From Lasioglossum baleicum (Eukaryota; Arthropoda; Insecta; Hymenoptera; Halictidae), in assembly GCF_051020765.1 (NCBI RefSeq), contig NW_027469225.1, positions 62,001-126,000 of the forward strand: a stretch of 64,000 nucleotides of DNA, in the 5' to 3' direction. Of the stretch, positions 1-13,000 are shown in pieces; the first letter of the stretch is position 1; the number at the start of each line of letters is the position of its first letter. The notes beneath the pieces are model-generated. The model did no database searches and was not told where the DNA came from. It saw only the letters and a program-made list of their open reading frames with translations. A program made the translations under genes and the position numbers.

Positions 1-1
1 A

Positions 2-43
2 CTAGCCTGCGGGATGCATCCTCTCGCACGTGTTTTTGCTCGG
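2..43. repeat. 42-bp satellite monomer (module A), exemplar
   Basis: First complete A monomer. It runs from CTAGCCTGCGGG through the 10-bp palindrome GGATGCATCC and TCTCGCACGTG to a five-T run and GCTCGG. It contains a perfect CACGTG E-box. Most other copies end ACTCGA or GCTCGA. The next copy follows directly at 44-85. Confidence 0.95.
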
Positions 44-90
44 CTAGCCTGCGGGATGCATCCTCTCGCACGTGTTTTTGCTCGACTAGC

Positions 91-138
91 CATGCGCATC
101 CCAAAAAACCTGCGCATGCGCATCCCACAAAACCTGCG
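91..138. repeat. 24-bp satellite subrepeats (module B), exemplar pair
   Basis: Two consecutive 24-bp units, 91-114 and 115-138. The first has CATGCGCATCCC followed by six A (the K-type unit), the second has CATGCGCATCCC followed by ACAAAA (the Q-type unit). Both end CCTGCG. At each unit junction TGCGCATGCGCA forms, a perfect 12-bp palindrome and strictly alternating pyrimidine-purine tract. K-type units usually precede Q-type units within a block, and a TGCGTATGCGCA variant often marks the last junction. Confidence 0.95.
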
Positions 139-269
139 CATGCGCATCCCACAAAACCTCGCACGTGTTTGTGCTCGACTAGCCTGCGGGATGCATCCTT
201 TCGCACGTGTTTTTACTCGACTAGCCTGCGGGATGCATCCTCTCGCACGTGTTTTTACTCGACTACCCT

Positions 270-1461
270 GCGGGATGCATCCTCTCGCACGTGTTTTTGC
301 TCGACTAGCCATGCGCATCCCAAAAAACCTGCGCATGCGCATCCCACAAAACCTCGCACGTGTTTTTACTCGACTAGCCTGCGGGATGCATCCTCTCGCA
401 CGTGTTTTTACTCGACTAGCCTGCGGGATGCATCCTCTCGCACGTGTTTTTACTCGACTACCCTGCGGGATGCATCCTCTCGCACGTGTTTTGCTCGACT
501 AGCCATGCGCATCCCATAAAACCTGCGCATGCGCATCCCACAAAACCTGCGCATGCGCATCCCACAAAACCTCGCACGTATTTTTACTCGACTAGCCTGC
601 GGGATGCATCCTCTCGCACGTGTTTTTACTCGACTAGCCTGCGGGATGCATCCTCTCGCACGTGTTTTTACTCGACTACCCTGCGGGATGCATCCTCTCG
701 CACGTGTTTTTGCGCGACTAGCCTGCGGGATGCATCCTCTCGCACGTGTTTTTACTCGACTAGCTTGCGGGATGCATCCTCTCGCACGTGTTTTTACTCG
801 ACTAGCCTGCGGGATGCATCGTCTCGCACGTGTTTTTGCTCGACTAGCCTGCGGGATGCATCCTCTCGCACGTGTTTTTGCTCGACTAGCCATGCGCATC
901 CCAAAAAACCTGCGCATGCGCATCCCACAAAACCTCGCACGTGTTTTTACTCGACTAGCCTGCGGGATGCATCCTCTCGCACGTGTTTTTACTCGACTAG
1001 CCTGCGGGATGCATCCTCTCGCACGTGTTTTTACTCGACTACCCTGCGGGATGCATCCTCTCGCACGTGTTTTGCTCGACTAGCCATGCGCATCCCATAA
1101 AACCTGCGCATGCGCATCCCACAAAACCTGCGCATGCGCATCCCACAAAACCTCGCACGTATTTTTACTCGACTAGCCTGCGGGATGCATCCTCTCGCAC
1201 GTGTTTTTACTCGACTAGCCTGCGGGATGCATCCTCTCGCACGTGTTTTTACTCGACTACCCTGCGGGATGCATCCTCTCGCACGTGTTTTTGCGCGACT
1301 AGCCTGCGGGATGCATCCTCTCGCACGTGTTTTTACTCGACTAGCTTGCGGGATGCATCCTCTCGCACGTGTTTTTACTCGACTAGCCTGCGGGATGCAT
1401 CGTCTCGCACGTGTTTTTGCTCGACTAGCCTGCGGGATGCATCCTCTCGCACGTGTTTTTA
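270..1461. repeat. 581-bp tandem higher-order duplication
   Basis: Bases from about 270 to 880 repeat at +581 (about 851 to 1461). Shared diagnostic variants are the four-T run before CATCCCATAAAACC, the CGTATTTTT change, GTTTTTGCGCGACT and the GCATCGTCTCG monomer. Limits were judged by eye, to within about 20 bp. Confidence 0.85.
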
Positions 1462-4400
1462 CTCGACTAGCCTGCGGGATTCATCCTCTTGCACGTGTTT
1501 TTACTCGACTAGCCTGCGGGATGCATCCTCTCGCACGTGTTTTTGCTCGACTAGCCATGCGCATCCCAAAAAACCTGCGCATGCGCATCCCAAAAAACCT
1601 GCGCATGCGCATCCCACAAAACCTGCGCATGCGCATCCCACAAAACCTGCGCATGCGCATCCCACAAAACCTCGCACGTGTTTTTACTCGACTAGCCTGC
1701 GGGATGCATCCTCTCGCACGTGTTTTTACTCGACTAGCCTGCGGGATGCATCCTCTCGCACGTGTTTTTACTCGACTACCCTGCGGGATGCATCCTCTCG
1801 CACGTGTTTTGCTCGACTAGCCATGCGCATCCCAAAAAACCTGCGCATGCGCATCCCAAAAAACCTGCGCATGCGCATCCGACAAAACCTGCGTATGCGC
1901 ATCCCACAAAACCTCGCACGTGTTTTTACTCGACTAGCCTGCGGGATGCATCCTCTCGCACGTGTTTTGCTCGACTAGCCATGCGCATCCCAAAAAACCT
2001 GCGCATGCGCATCCCAAAAAACCTGCGCATGCGCATCCCAAAAAACCTGCGCATGCGCATCCCACAAAACCTGCGTATGCGCATCCCACAAAACCTCGCA
2101 CGTGTTTTTACTCGACTAGCCTGCGGGATGCATCCTCTCGCACGTGTTTTTGCTCGACTAGCCATGCGCATCCCAAAAAACCTGCACATGCGCATCCCAA
2201 AAAACCTGCGCATGCGCATCCCACAAAACCTCGCACGTGTTTTTACTCGACTAGCCTGCGGGATGCATCCTCTCGCACGTGTTTTTGCTCGGCTAGCCTG
2301 CGGGATGCATCCTCTCGCACGTGTTTTTGCTCGAATAGCCATGCGCGTCCCAAAAAACCTGCGCATGCGCATCCCACAAAACCTGCGCATGCGCATCCCA
2401 CAAAACCTCGCACGTGTTTTTACTCGACTAGCCTGCGGGAAGCATCCTCTCGCACGTGTTTTTACTCGACTAGCCTGCGGGATGCATCCTCTCGCACGTG
2501 TTTTTGCTCGACTAGCCTGCGGGATGCATCCTCTCGCACGTGTTTTTGCTCGACTAGCCTGCGGGATGCATCCTCTCGCACGTGTTTTTGCTCGACTAGC
2601 CATGCGCATCCCAAAAAACCTGCGCATGCGCATCCCAAAAAACCTGCGCATGCGCATCCCACAAAACCTCGCACGTGTTTTTACTCGACTAGCCTGCGGG
2701 ATGCATCCTCTCGCACGTGTTTTTACTCGACTAGCCTGCGGGATGCATCCTCTCGCACGTGTTTTTGCTCGACTAGCCATGCGCATCCCAAAAAACCTGC
2801 ACATGCGCATCCCAAAAAACCTGCGCATGCGCATCCCAAAAAACCTGCGCATGCGCATCCCACAAAACCTGCGTATGCGCATCCCACAAAACCTCGCACG
2901 TGTTTTTACTCGACTAGCCTGCGGGATGCATCCTCTCGCACGTGTTTTTGCTCGGCTAGCCTGCGGGATGCATCCTCTCGCACGTGTTTTTGCTCGACTA
3001 GCCATGCGCATCCCAAAAAACCTGCGCATGCGCATCCCACAAAACCTGCGCATGCGCATCCCACAAAACCTCGCACGTGTTTTTACTCGACTAGCCTGCG
3101 GGAAGCATCCTCTCGCACGTGTTTTTACTCGACTAGCCTGCGGGATGCATCCTCTCGCACGTGTTTTTACTCGACTAGCCTGCGGGATGCATCCTCTCGC
3201 ACGTGTTTTTGCTCGACTAGCCTGCGGGATGCATCCTCTCGCACGTGTTTTTGCTCGACTAGCCATGCGCATCCCAAAAAACTGCGCATGCGCATCCCAC
3301 AAAACCTGCGCATGCGCATCCCACAAAACCTCGCACGTGTTTTTACTCGACTAGCCTGCGGGATGCATCCTCTCGCACGTGTTTTTGCTCGACTAGCCTG
3401 CGGGATGCATCCTCTCGCACGTGTTTTTGCTCGACTAGCCATGCGCATCCCAAAAAACCTGCGCATGCGCATCCCAAAAAACCTGCGCATGCGCATCCCA
3501 AAAAACCTGCGCATGCGCATCCCACAAAACCTCGCACGTGTTTTTACTCGACTAGCCTGCGGGATGCATCCTCTCGCACGTGTTTTTACTCGACTAGCCT
3601 GCGGGATGCATCCTCTCGCACGTGTTTTTGCTCGACTAGCCATGCGCATCCCAAAAAACCTGCACATGCGCATCCCAAAAAACCTGCGCATGCGCATCCC
3701 ACAAAACCTGCGCATGCGCATCCCACAAAACCTCGCACGTGTTTTTACTCGACTAGCCTGCGGGATGCATCCTCTCGCACGTGTTTTTACTCGACTAGCC
3801 TGCGGGATGCATCCTCTCGCACGTGTTTTTGCTCGACTAGCCATGCGCATCCCAAAAAACCTGCACATGCGCATCCCAAAAAACCTGCGCATGCGCATCC
3901 CACAAAACCTCGCACGTGTTTTTACTCGACTAGCCTGCGGGATGCATCCTCTCGCACGTGTTTTTGCTCGACTAGCCTGCGGGATGCATCCTCTCGCACG
4001 TGTTTTTACTCGACTAGCCTGCGGGATTCATCCTCTTGCACGTGTTTTTACTCGACTAGCCTGCGGGATGCATCCTCTCGCACGTGTTTTTGCTCGACTA
4101 GCCATGCGCATCCCAAAAAACCTGCGCATGCGCATCCCACAAAACCTGCGCATGCGCATCCCACAAAACCTGCGCATGCGCATCCCACAAAACCTCGCAC
4201 GTGTTTTTACTCGACTAGCCTGCGGGATGCATCCTCTCGCACGTGTTTTTACTCGACTAGCCTGCGGGATGCATCCTCTCGCACGTGTTTTTACTCGACT
4301 ACCCTGCGGGATGCATCCTCTCGCACGTGTTTTGCTCGACTAGCCATGCGCATCCCAAAAAACCTGCGCATGCGCATCCCAAAAAACCTGCGCATGCGCA

Positions 4401-7400
4401 TCCCACAAAACCTGCGTATGCGCATCCCACAAAACCTCGCACGTGTTTTTACTCGACTAGCCTGCGGGATGCATCCTCTCGCACGTGTTTTGCTCGACTA
4501 GCCATGCGCATCCCAAAAAACCTGCGCATGCGCATCCCAAAAAACCTGCGCATGCGCATCCCAAAAAACCTGCGCATGCGCATCCCACAAAACCTGCGTA
4601 TGCGCATCCCACAAAACCTCGCACGTGTTTTTACTCGACTAGCCTGCGGGATGCATCCTCTCGCACGTGTTTTTACTCGACTAGCCTGCGGGATGCATCC
4701 TCTCGCACGTGTTTTTGCTCGACTAGCCATGCGCATCCCAAAAAACCTGCACATGCGCATCCCAAAAAACCTGCGCATGCGCATCCCACAAAACCTCGCA
4801 CGTGTTTTTACTCGACTAGCCTGCGGGATGCATCCTCTCGCACGTGTTTTTGCTCGGCTAGCCTGCGGGATGCATCCTCTCGCACGTGTTTTTGCTCGAC
4901 TAGCCATGCGCATCCCAAAAAACCTGCGCATGCGCATCCCACAAAACCTGCGCATGCGCATCCCACAAAACCTCGCACGTGTTTTTACTCGACTAGCCTG
5001 CGGGAAGCATCCTCTCGCACGTGTTTTTACTCGACTAGCCTGCGGGATGCATCCTCTCGCACGTGTTTTTACTCGACTAGCCTGCGGGATGCATCCTCTC
5101 GCACGTGTTTTTGCTCGACTAGCCTGCGGGATGCATCCTCTCGCACGTGTTTTTGCTCGACTAGCCATGCGCATCCCAAAAAAACTGCGCATGCGCATCC
5201 CACAAAACCTGCGCATGCGCATCCCACAAAACCTCGCACGTGTTTTTACTCGACTAGCCTGCGGGATGCATCCTCTCGCACGTGTTTTTACTCGACTAGC
5301 CTGCGGGATGCATCCTCTCGCACGTGTTTTTACTCGACTAGCCTGCGGGATGCATCCTCTCGCACGTGTTTTTACTCGACTACCCTGCGGGATGCATCCT
5401 CTCGCACGTGTTTTGCTCGACTAGCCATGCGCATCCCAAAAAACCTGCGCATGCGCATCCCAAAAAACCTGCGCATGCGCGTCCCACAAAACCTGCGTAT
5501 GCGCACCCCACAAAACCTCGCACGTGTTTTTACTCGACTAGCCTGCGGGATGCATCCTCTCGCACGTGTTTTTACTCGACTAGCCTGCGGGATGCATCCT
5601 CTCGCACGTGTTTTTGCTCGACTAGCCATGCGCATCCCAAAAAACCTGCGCATGCGCATCCCACAAAACCTGCGCATGCGCATCCCACAAAACCTCGCAC
5701 GTGTTTTTACTCGACTAGCCTGCGGGAAGCATCCTCTCGCACGTGTTTTTACTCGACTAGCCTGCGGGATGCATCCTCTCGCACGTGTTTTTACTCGACT
5801 AGCCTGCGGGATGCATCCTCTCGCACGTGTTTTTGCTCGGCTAGCCTGCGGGATGCATCCTCTCGCACGTGTTTTTGCTCGACTAGCCATGCGCATCCCA
5901 AAAAACCTGCGCATGCGCATCCCACAAAACCTGCGCATGCGCATCCCACAAAACCTCGCACGTGTTTTTACTCGACTAGCCTGCGGGATGCATCCTCTCG
6001 CACGTGTTTTTGCTCGACTAGCCTGCGGGATGCATCCTCTCGCACGTGTTTTTGCTCGACTAGCCTGCGGGATGCATCCTCTCGCACGTGTTTTTACTCG
6101 ACTACCCTGCGGGATGCATCCTCTCGCACGTGTTTTTGCGCGACTAGCCTGCGGGATGCATCCTCTCGCACGTGTTTTTGCTCGACTAGGCATGCGCATC
6201 CCAAAAAACCTGCGCATGCGCATCCCACAAAACCTCGCACGTGTTTTTACTCGACTAGCCTGCGGGATGCATCCTCTCGCACGTGTTTTTACTCGACTAG
6301 CCTGCGGGATGCATCCTCTCGCACGTGTTTTTACTCGACTAGCCTGCGGGATGCATCGTCTCGCACGTGTTTTTGCTCGACTAGCCTGCGGGATGCATCC
6401 TCTCGCACGTGTTTTTACTCGACTAGCCTGCGGGATTCATCCTCTTGCACGTGTTTTTACTCGACTAGCCTGCGGGATGCATCCTCTCGCACGTGTTTTT
6501 ACTCGACTAGCCTGCGGGATGCATCCTCTCGCACGTGTTTTTGCTCGGCTAGCCTGCGGGATGCATCCTCTCGCACGTGTTTTTGCTCGACTAGCCATGC
6601 GCATCCCAAAAAACCTGCGCATGCGCAACCCACAAAACCTGCGCATGCGCATGCCACAAAACCTCGCACGTGTTTTTACTCGACTAGCCTGCGGGAAGCA
6701 TCCTCTCGCACGTGTTTTTACTCGACTAGCCTGCGGGATGCATCCTCTCGCACGTGTTTTTACTCGACTAGCCTGCGGGATGCATCCTCTCGCACGTGTT
6801 TTTGCTCGACTAGCCTGCGGGATGCATCCTCTCGCACGTGTTTTTGCTCGACTAGCCATGCGCATCCCAAAAAAACTGCGCATGCGCATCCCACAAAACC
6901 TGCGCATGCGCATCCCACAAAACCTCGCACGTGTTTTTACTCGACTAGCCTGCGGGATGCATCCTCTCGCACGTGTTTTTGCTCGACTAGCCTGCGGGAT
7001 GCATCCTCTCGCACGTGTTTTTGCTCGACTAGCCATGCGCATCCCAAAAAACCTGCGCATGCGCATCCCAAAAAACCTGCGCATGCGCATCCCAAAAAAC
7101 CTGCGCATGCGCATCCCAAAAAACCTGCGCATGCGCATCCCACAAAACCTCGCACGTGTTTTTACTCGACTAGCCTGCGGGATGCATCCTCTCGCACGTG
7201 TTTTTACTCGACTAGCCTGCGGGATGCATCCTCTCGCACGTGTTTTTGCTCGACTAGCCATGCGCATCCCAAAAAACCTGCACATGCGCATCCCAAAAAA
7301 CCTGCGCATGCGCATCCCACAAAACCTGCGCATGCGCATCCTACAAAACCTCGCACGTGTTTTTACTCGACTAGCCTGCGGGATGCATCCTCTCGCACGT

Positions 7401-10036
7401 GTTTTTGCTCGGCTAGCCTGCGGGATGCATCCTCTCGCACGTGTTTTTGCTCGACTAGCCATGCGCATCCCAAAAAACCTGCGCATGCGCATCCCACAAA
7501 ACCTGCGCATGCGCATCCCACAAAACCTCGCACGTGTTTGTGCTCGACTAGCCTGCGGGATGCATCCTTTCGCACGTGTTTTTACTCGACTAGCCTGCGG
7601 GATGCATCCTCTCGCACGTGTTTTTACTCGACTAGCCTGCGGGATGCATCCTCTCGCACGTGTTTTTACTCGACTACCCTGCGGGATGCATCCTCTCGCA
7701 CGTGTTTTTGCTCGACTAGCCATGCGCATCCCAAAAAACCTGCGCATGCGCATCCCACAAAACCTCGCACGTGTTTTTACTCGACTAGCCTGCGGGATGC
7801 ATCCTCTCGCACGTGTTTTTACTCGACTAGCCTGCGGGATGCATCCTCTCGCACGTGTTTTTACTCGACTACCCTGCGGGATGCATCCTCTCGCACGTGT
7901 TTTGCTCGACTAGCCATGCGCATCCCATAAAACCTGCGCATGCGCATCCCACAAAACCTGCGCATGCGCATCCCACAAAACCTCGCACGTATTTTTACTC
8001 GACTAGCCATGCGCATCCCAAAAAACCTGCGCATGCGCATCCCACAAAACCTCGCACGTGTTTGTGCTCGACTAGCCTGCGGGATGCATCCTTTCGCACG
8101 TGTTTTTACTCGACTAGGCATGCGCATCCCAAAAAACCTGCGCATGCGCATCCCACAAAACCTCGCACGTGTTTTTACTCGACTAGCCTGCGGGATGCAT
8201 CCTCTCGCACGTGTTTTTACTCGACTAGCCTGCGGGATGCATCCTCTCGCACGTGTTTTTACTCGACTAGCCTGCGGGATGCATCGTCTCGCACGTGTTT
8301 TTGCTCGACTAGCCTGCGGGATGCATCCTCTCGCACGTGTTTTTACTCGACTAGCCTGCGGGATTCATCCTCTTGCACGTGTTTTTACTCGACTAGCCTG
8401 CGGGATGCATCCTCTCGCACGTGTTTTTGCTCGACTAGCCATGCGCATCCCAAAAAACCTGCGCATGCGCATCCCAAAAAACCTGCGCATGCGCATCCCA
8501 CAAAACCTGCGCATGCGCATCCCACAAAACCTGCGCATGCGCATCCCACAAAACCTCGCACGTGTTTTTACTCGACTAGCCTGCGGGATGCATCCTCTCG
8601 CACGTGTTTTTACTCGACTAGCCTGCGGGATGCATCCTCTCGCACGTGTTTTTACTCGACTACCCTGCGGGATGCATCCTCTCGCACGTGTTTTGCTCGA
8701 CTAGCCATGCGCATCCCAAAAAACCTGCGCATGCGCATCCCACAAAACCTGCGTATGCGCATCCCACAAAACCTCGCACGTGTTTTTACTCGACTAGCCT
8801 GCGGGATGCATCCTCTCGCACGTGTTTTGCTCGACTAGCCATGCGCATCCCAAAAAACCTGCGCATGCGCATCCCAAAAAACCTGCGCATGCGCATCCCA
8901 AAAAACCTGCGCATGCGCATCCCACAAAACCTGCGTATGCGCATCCCACAAAACCTCGCACGTGTTTTTACTCGACTAGCCTGCGGGATGCATCCTCTCG
9001 CACGTGTTTTTACTCGACTAGCCTGCGGGATGCATCCTCTCGCACGTGTTTTTGCTCGACTAGCCATGCGCATCCCAAAAAACCTGCACATGCGCATCCC
9101 AAAAAACCTGCGCATGCGCATCCCACAAAACCTCGCACGTGTTTTTACTCGACTAGCCTGCGGGATGCATCCTCTCGCACGTGTTTTTGCTCGGCTAGCC
9201 TGCGGGATGCATCCTCTCGCACGTGTTTTTGCTCGACTAGCCATGCGCATCCCAAAAAACCTGCGCATGCGCATCCCACAAAACCTGCGCATGCGCATCC
9301 CACAAAACCTCGCACGTGTTTTTACTCGACTAGCCTGCGGGAAGCATCCTCTCGCACGTGTTTTTACTCGACTAGCCTGCGGGATGCATCCTCTCGCACG
9401 TGTTTTTACTCGACTAGCCTGCGGGATGCATCCTCTCGCACGTGTTTTTGCTCGACTAGCCTGCGGGATGCATCCTCTCGCACGTGTTTTTGCTCGACTA
9501 GCCATGCGCATCCCAAAAAAACTGCGCATGCGCATCCCACAAAACCTGCGCATGCGCATCCCACAAAACCTCGCACGTGTTTTTACTCGACTAGCCTGCG
9601 GGATGCATCCTCTCGCACGTGTTTTTGCTCGACTAGCCTGCGGGATGCATCCTCTCGCACGTGTTTTTGCTCGACTAGCCATGCGCATCCCAAAAAACCT
9701 GCGCATGCGCATCCCAAAAAACCTGCGCATGCGCATCCCAAAAAACCTGCGCATGCGCATCCCACAAAACCTCGCACGTGTTTTTACTCGACTAGCCTGC
9801 GGGATGCATCCTCTCGCACGTGTTTTTACTCGACTAGCCTGCGGGATGCATCCTCTCGCACGTGTTTTTGCTCGACTAGCCATGCGCATCCCAAAAAACC
9901 TGCACATGCGCATCCCAAAAAACCTGCGCATGCGCATCCCACAAAACCTGCGCATGCGCATCCCACAAAACCTCGCACGTGTTTTTACTCGACTAGCCTG
10001 CGGGATGCATCCTCTCGCACGTGTTTTTGCTCGGCT

Positions 10037-13000
10037 AGCCTGCGGGATGCATCCTTTCGCACGTGTTTTTACTCGACTAGCCTGCGGGATGCATCCTCTC
10101 GCACGTGTTTTTACTCGACTAGCCTGCGGGATGCATCCTCTCGCACGTGTTTTTACTCGACTACCCTGCGGGATGCATCCTCTCGCACGTGTTTTTGCTC
10201 GACTAGCCATGCGCATCCCAAAAAACCTGCGCATGCGCATCCCACAAAACCTGCGCATGCGCATCCCACAAAACCTCGCACGTGTTTTTACTCGACTAGC
10301 CTGCGGGATGCATCCTCTCGCACGTGTTTTTACTCGACTAGCCTGCGGGATGCATCCTCTCGCACGTGTTTTTACTCGACTACCCTGCGGGATGCATCCT
10401 CTCGCACGTGTTTTTACTCGACTAGCCTGCGGGATGCATCCTCTCGCACGTGTTTTTACTCGACTAGCCTGCGGGATGCATCGTCTCGCACGTGTTTTTG
10501 CTCGACTAGCCTGCGGGATGCATCCTCTCGCACGTGTTTTTACTCGACTAGCCTGCGGGATTCATCCTCTTGCACGTATTTTTACTCGACTAGCCTGCGG
10601 GATGCATCCTCTCGCACGTGTTTTTGCTCGACTAGCCATGCGTATCCCAAAAAACCTGCGCATGCGCATCCCAAAAAACCTGCGCATGCGCATCCCACAA
10701 AACCTGCGCATGCGCATCCCACAAAACCTCGCACGTGTTTTTACTCGACTAGCCTGCGGGATGCATCCTCTCGCACGTGTTTTTACTCGACTAGCCTGTG
10801 GGATGCATCCTCTCGCACGTGTTTTTACTCGACTACCCTGCGGGATGCATCCTCTCGCACGTGTTTTGCTCGACTAGCCATGCGCATCCCAAAAAACCTG
10901 CGCATGCGCATCCCAAAAAACCTGCGCATGCGCATCCCACAAAACCTGCGTATGCGCATCCCACAAAACCTCGCACGTGTTTTTACTCGACTAGCCTGCG
11001 GGATGCATCCTCTAGCACGTGTTTTGCTCGACTAGCCATGCGCATCCCAAAAAACCTGCGCATGCGCATCCCAAAAAACCTGCGCATGCGCATCCCACAA
11101 AACCTGCGTATGCGCATCCCACAAAACCTCGCACGTGTTTTTACTCGACTAGCCTGCGGGATGCATCCTCTCGCACGTGTTTTTGCTCGACTAGCCATGC
11201 GCATCCCAAAAAACCTGCACATGCGCATCCCAAAAAACCTGCGCATGCGCATCCCACAAAACCTCGCACGTGTTTTTACTCGACTAGCCTGCGGGATGCA
11301 TCCTCTCGCACGTGTTTTTGCTCGGCTAGCCTGCGGGATGCATCCTCTCGCACGTGTTTTTGCTCGACTAGCCATGCGCATCCCAAAAAACCTGCGCATG
11401 CGCATCCCAAAAAACCTGCGCATGCGCACCCCAAAAAACCTGCGCATGCGCATCCCACAAAACCTGCGTATGCGCATCCCACAAAACCTCGCACGTGTTT
11501 TTACTCGACTAGCCTGCGGGATGCATCCTCTCGCACGTGTTTTGCTCGACTAGCCATGCGCATCCCAAAAAACCTGCGCATGCGCATCCCACAAAACCTG
11601 CGTATGCGCATCCCACAAAACCTCGCACGTGTTTTTACTCGACTAGCCTGCGGGATGCATCCTCTCGCACGTGTTTTTGCTCGACTAGCCATGCGCAACC
11701 CAAATAACCTGCGCATGCGCATCCCAAAAAACCTGCGCATGCGCATCCCAAAAAACCTGCGCATGCGCATCCCACAAAACCTGCGTATGCGCATCCCACA
11801 AAACCTCGCACGTGTTATTACTCGACTAGCCTGCGGGATGCATCCTCTCGCACGTGTTTTTACTCGACTAGCCTGCGGGATGCATCCTCTCGCACGTGTT
11901 TTTGCTCGGCTAGCCTGCGGGATGCATCCTCTCGCACGTGTTTTTGCTCGACTAGCCATGCGCATCCCAAAAAACCTGCGGATGCGCATCCCACAAAACC
12001 TGCGCATGCGCATCCCACAAAACCTCGCACGTGTTTTTACTCGACTAGCCTGCGGGAAGCATCCTATCGCACGTGTTTTTACTCGACTAGCCTGCGGGAT
12101 GCATCCTCTCGCACGTGTTTTTACTCGACTAGCCTGCGGGATGCATCCTCTCGCACGTGTTTTTGCTCGACTAGCCTGCGGGATGCATCCTCTCGCACGT
12201 GTTTTTGCTCGACTAGCCATGCGCATCCCAAAAAAACTGCGCATGCGCATCCCACAAAACCTGCGCATGCGCATCCCACAAAACCTCGCACGTGTTTTTA
12301 CTCGACTAGCCTGCGGGATGCATCCTCTCGCAAGTGTTTTTGCTCGGCTAGCCTGCGGGATGCATCCTCTCGCACGTGTTTTTGCTCGACTAGCCATGCG
12401 CATCCCAAAAAACCTGCGCATGCGCATCCCACAAAACCTGCGCATGCGCATCCCACAAAACCTCGCACGTGTTTGTGCTCGACTAGCCTGCGGGATGCAT
12501 CCTTTCGCACGTGTTTTTACTCGACTAGCCTGCGGGATGCATCCTCTCGCACGTGTTTTTACTCGACTAGACTGCGGGATGCATCCTCTCGCACGTGTTT
12601 TTACTCGACTACCCTGCGGGATGCATCCTCTCGCACGTGTGTTTGCTCGACTAGCCATGCGCATCCCAAAAAACCTGCGCATGCGCATCCCACAAAACCT
12701 GCGCATGCGCATCCCACAAAACCTCGCACGTGTTTTTACTCGACTAGCCTGCGGGATGCATCCTTTCGCACGTGTTTTTACTCGACTAGCCTGCGGGATG
12801 CATCCTCTCGCACGTGTTTTTACTCGACTAGCCTGCGGGATGCATCCTCTCGCACGTGTTTTTACTCGACTACCCTGCGGGATGCATCCTCTCGCACGTG
12901 TTTTTGCTCGACTAGCCATGCGCATCCCAAAAAACCTGCGCATGCGCATCCCACAAAACCTGCGCATGCGCATCCCACAAAACCTCGCACGTGTTTTTAC

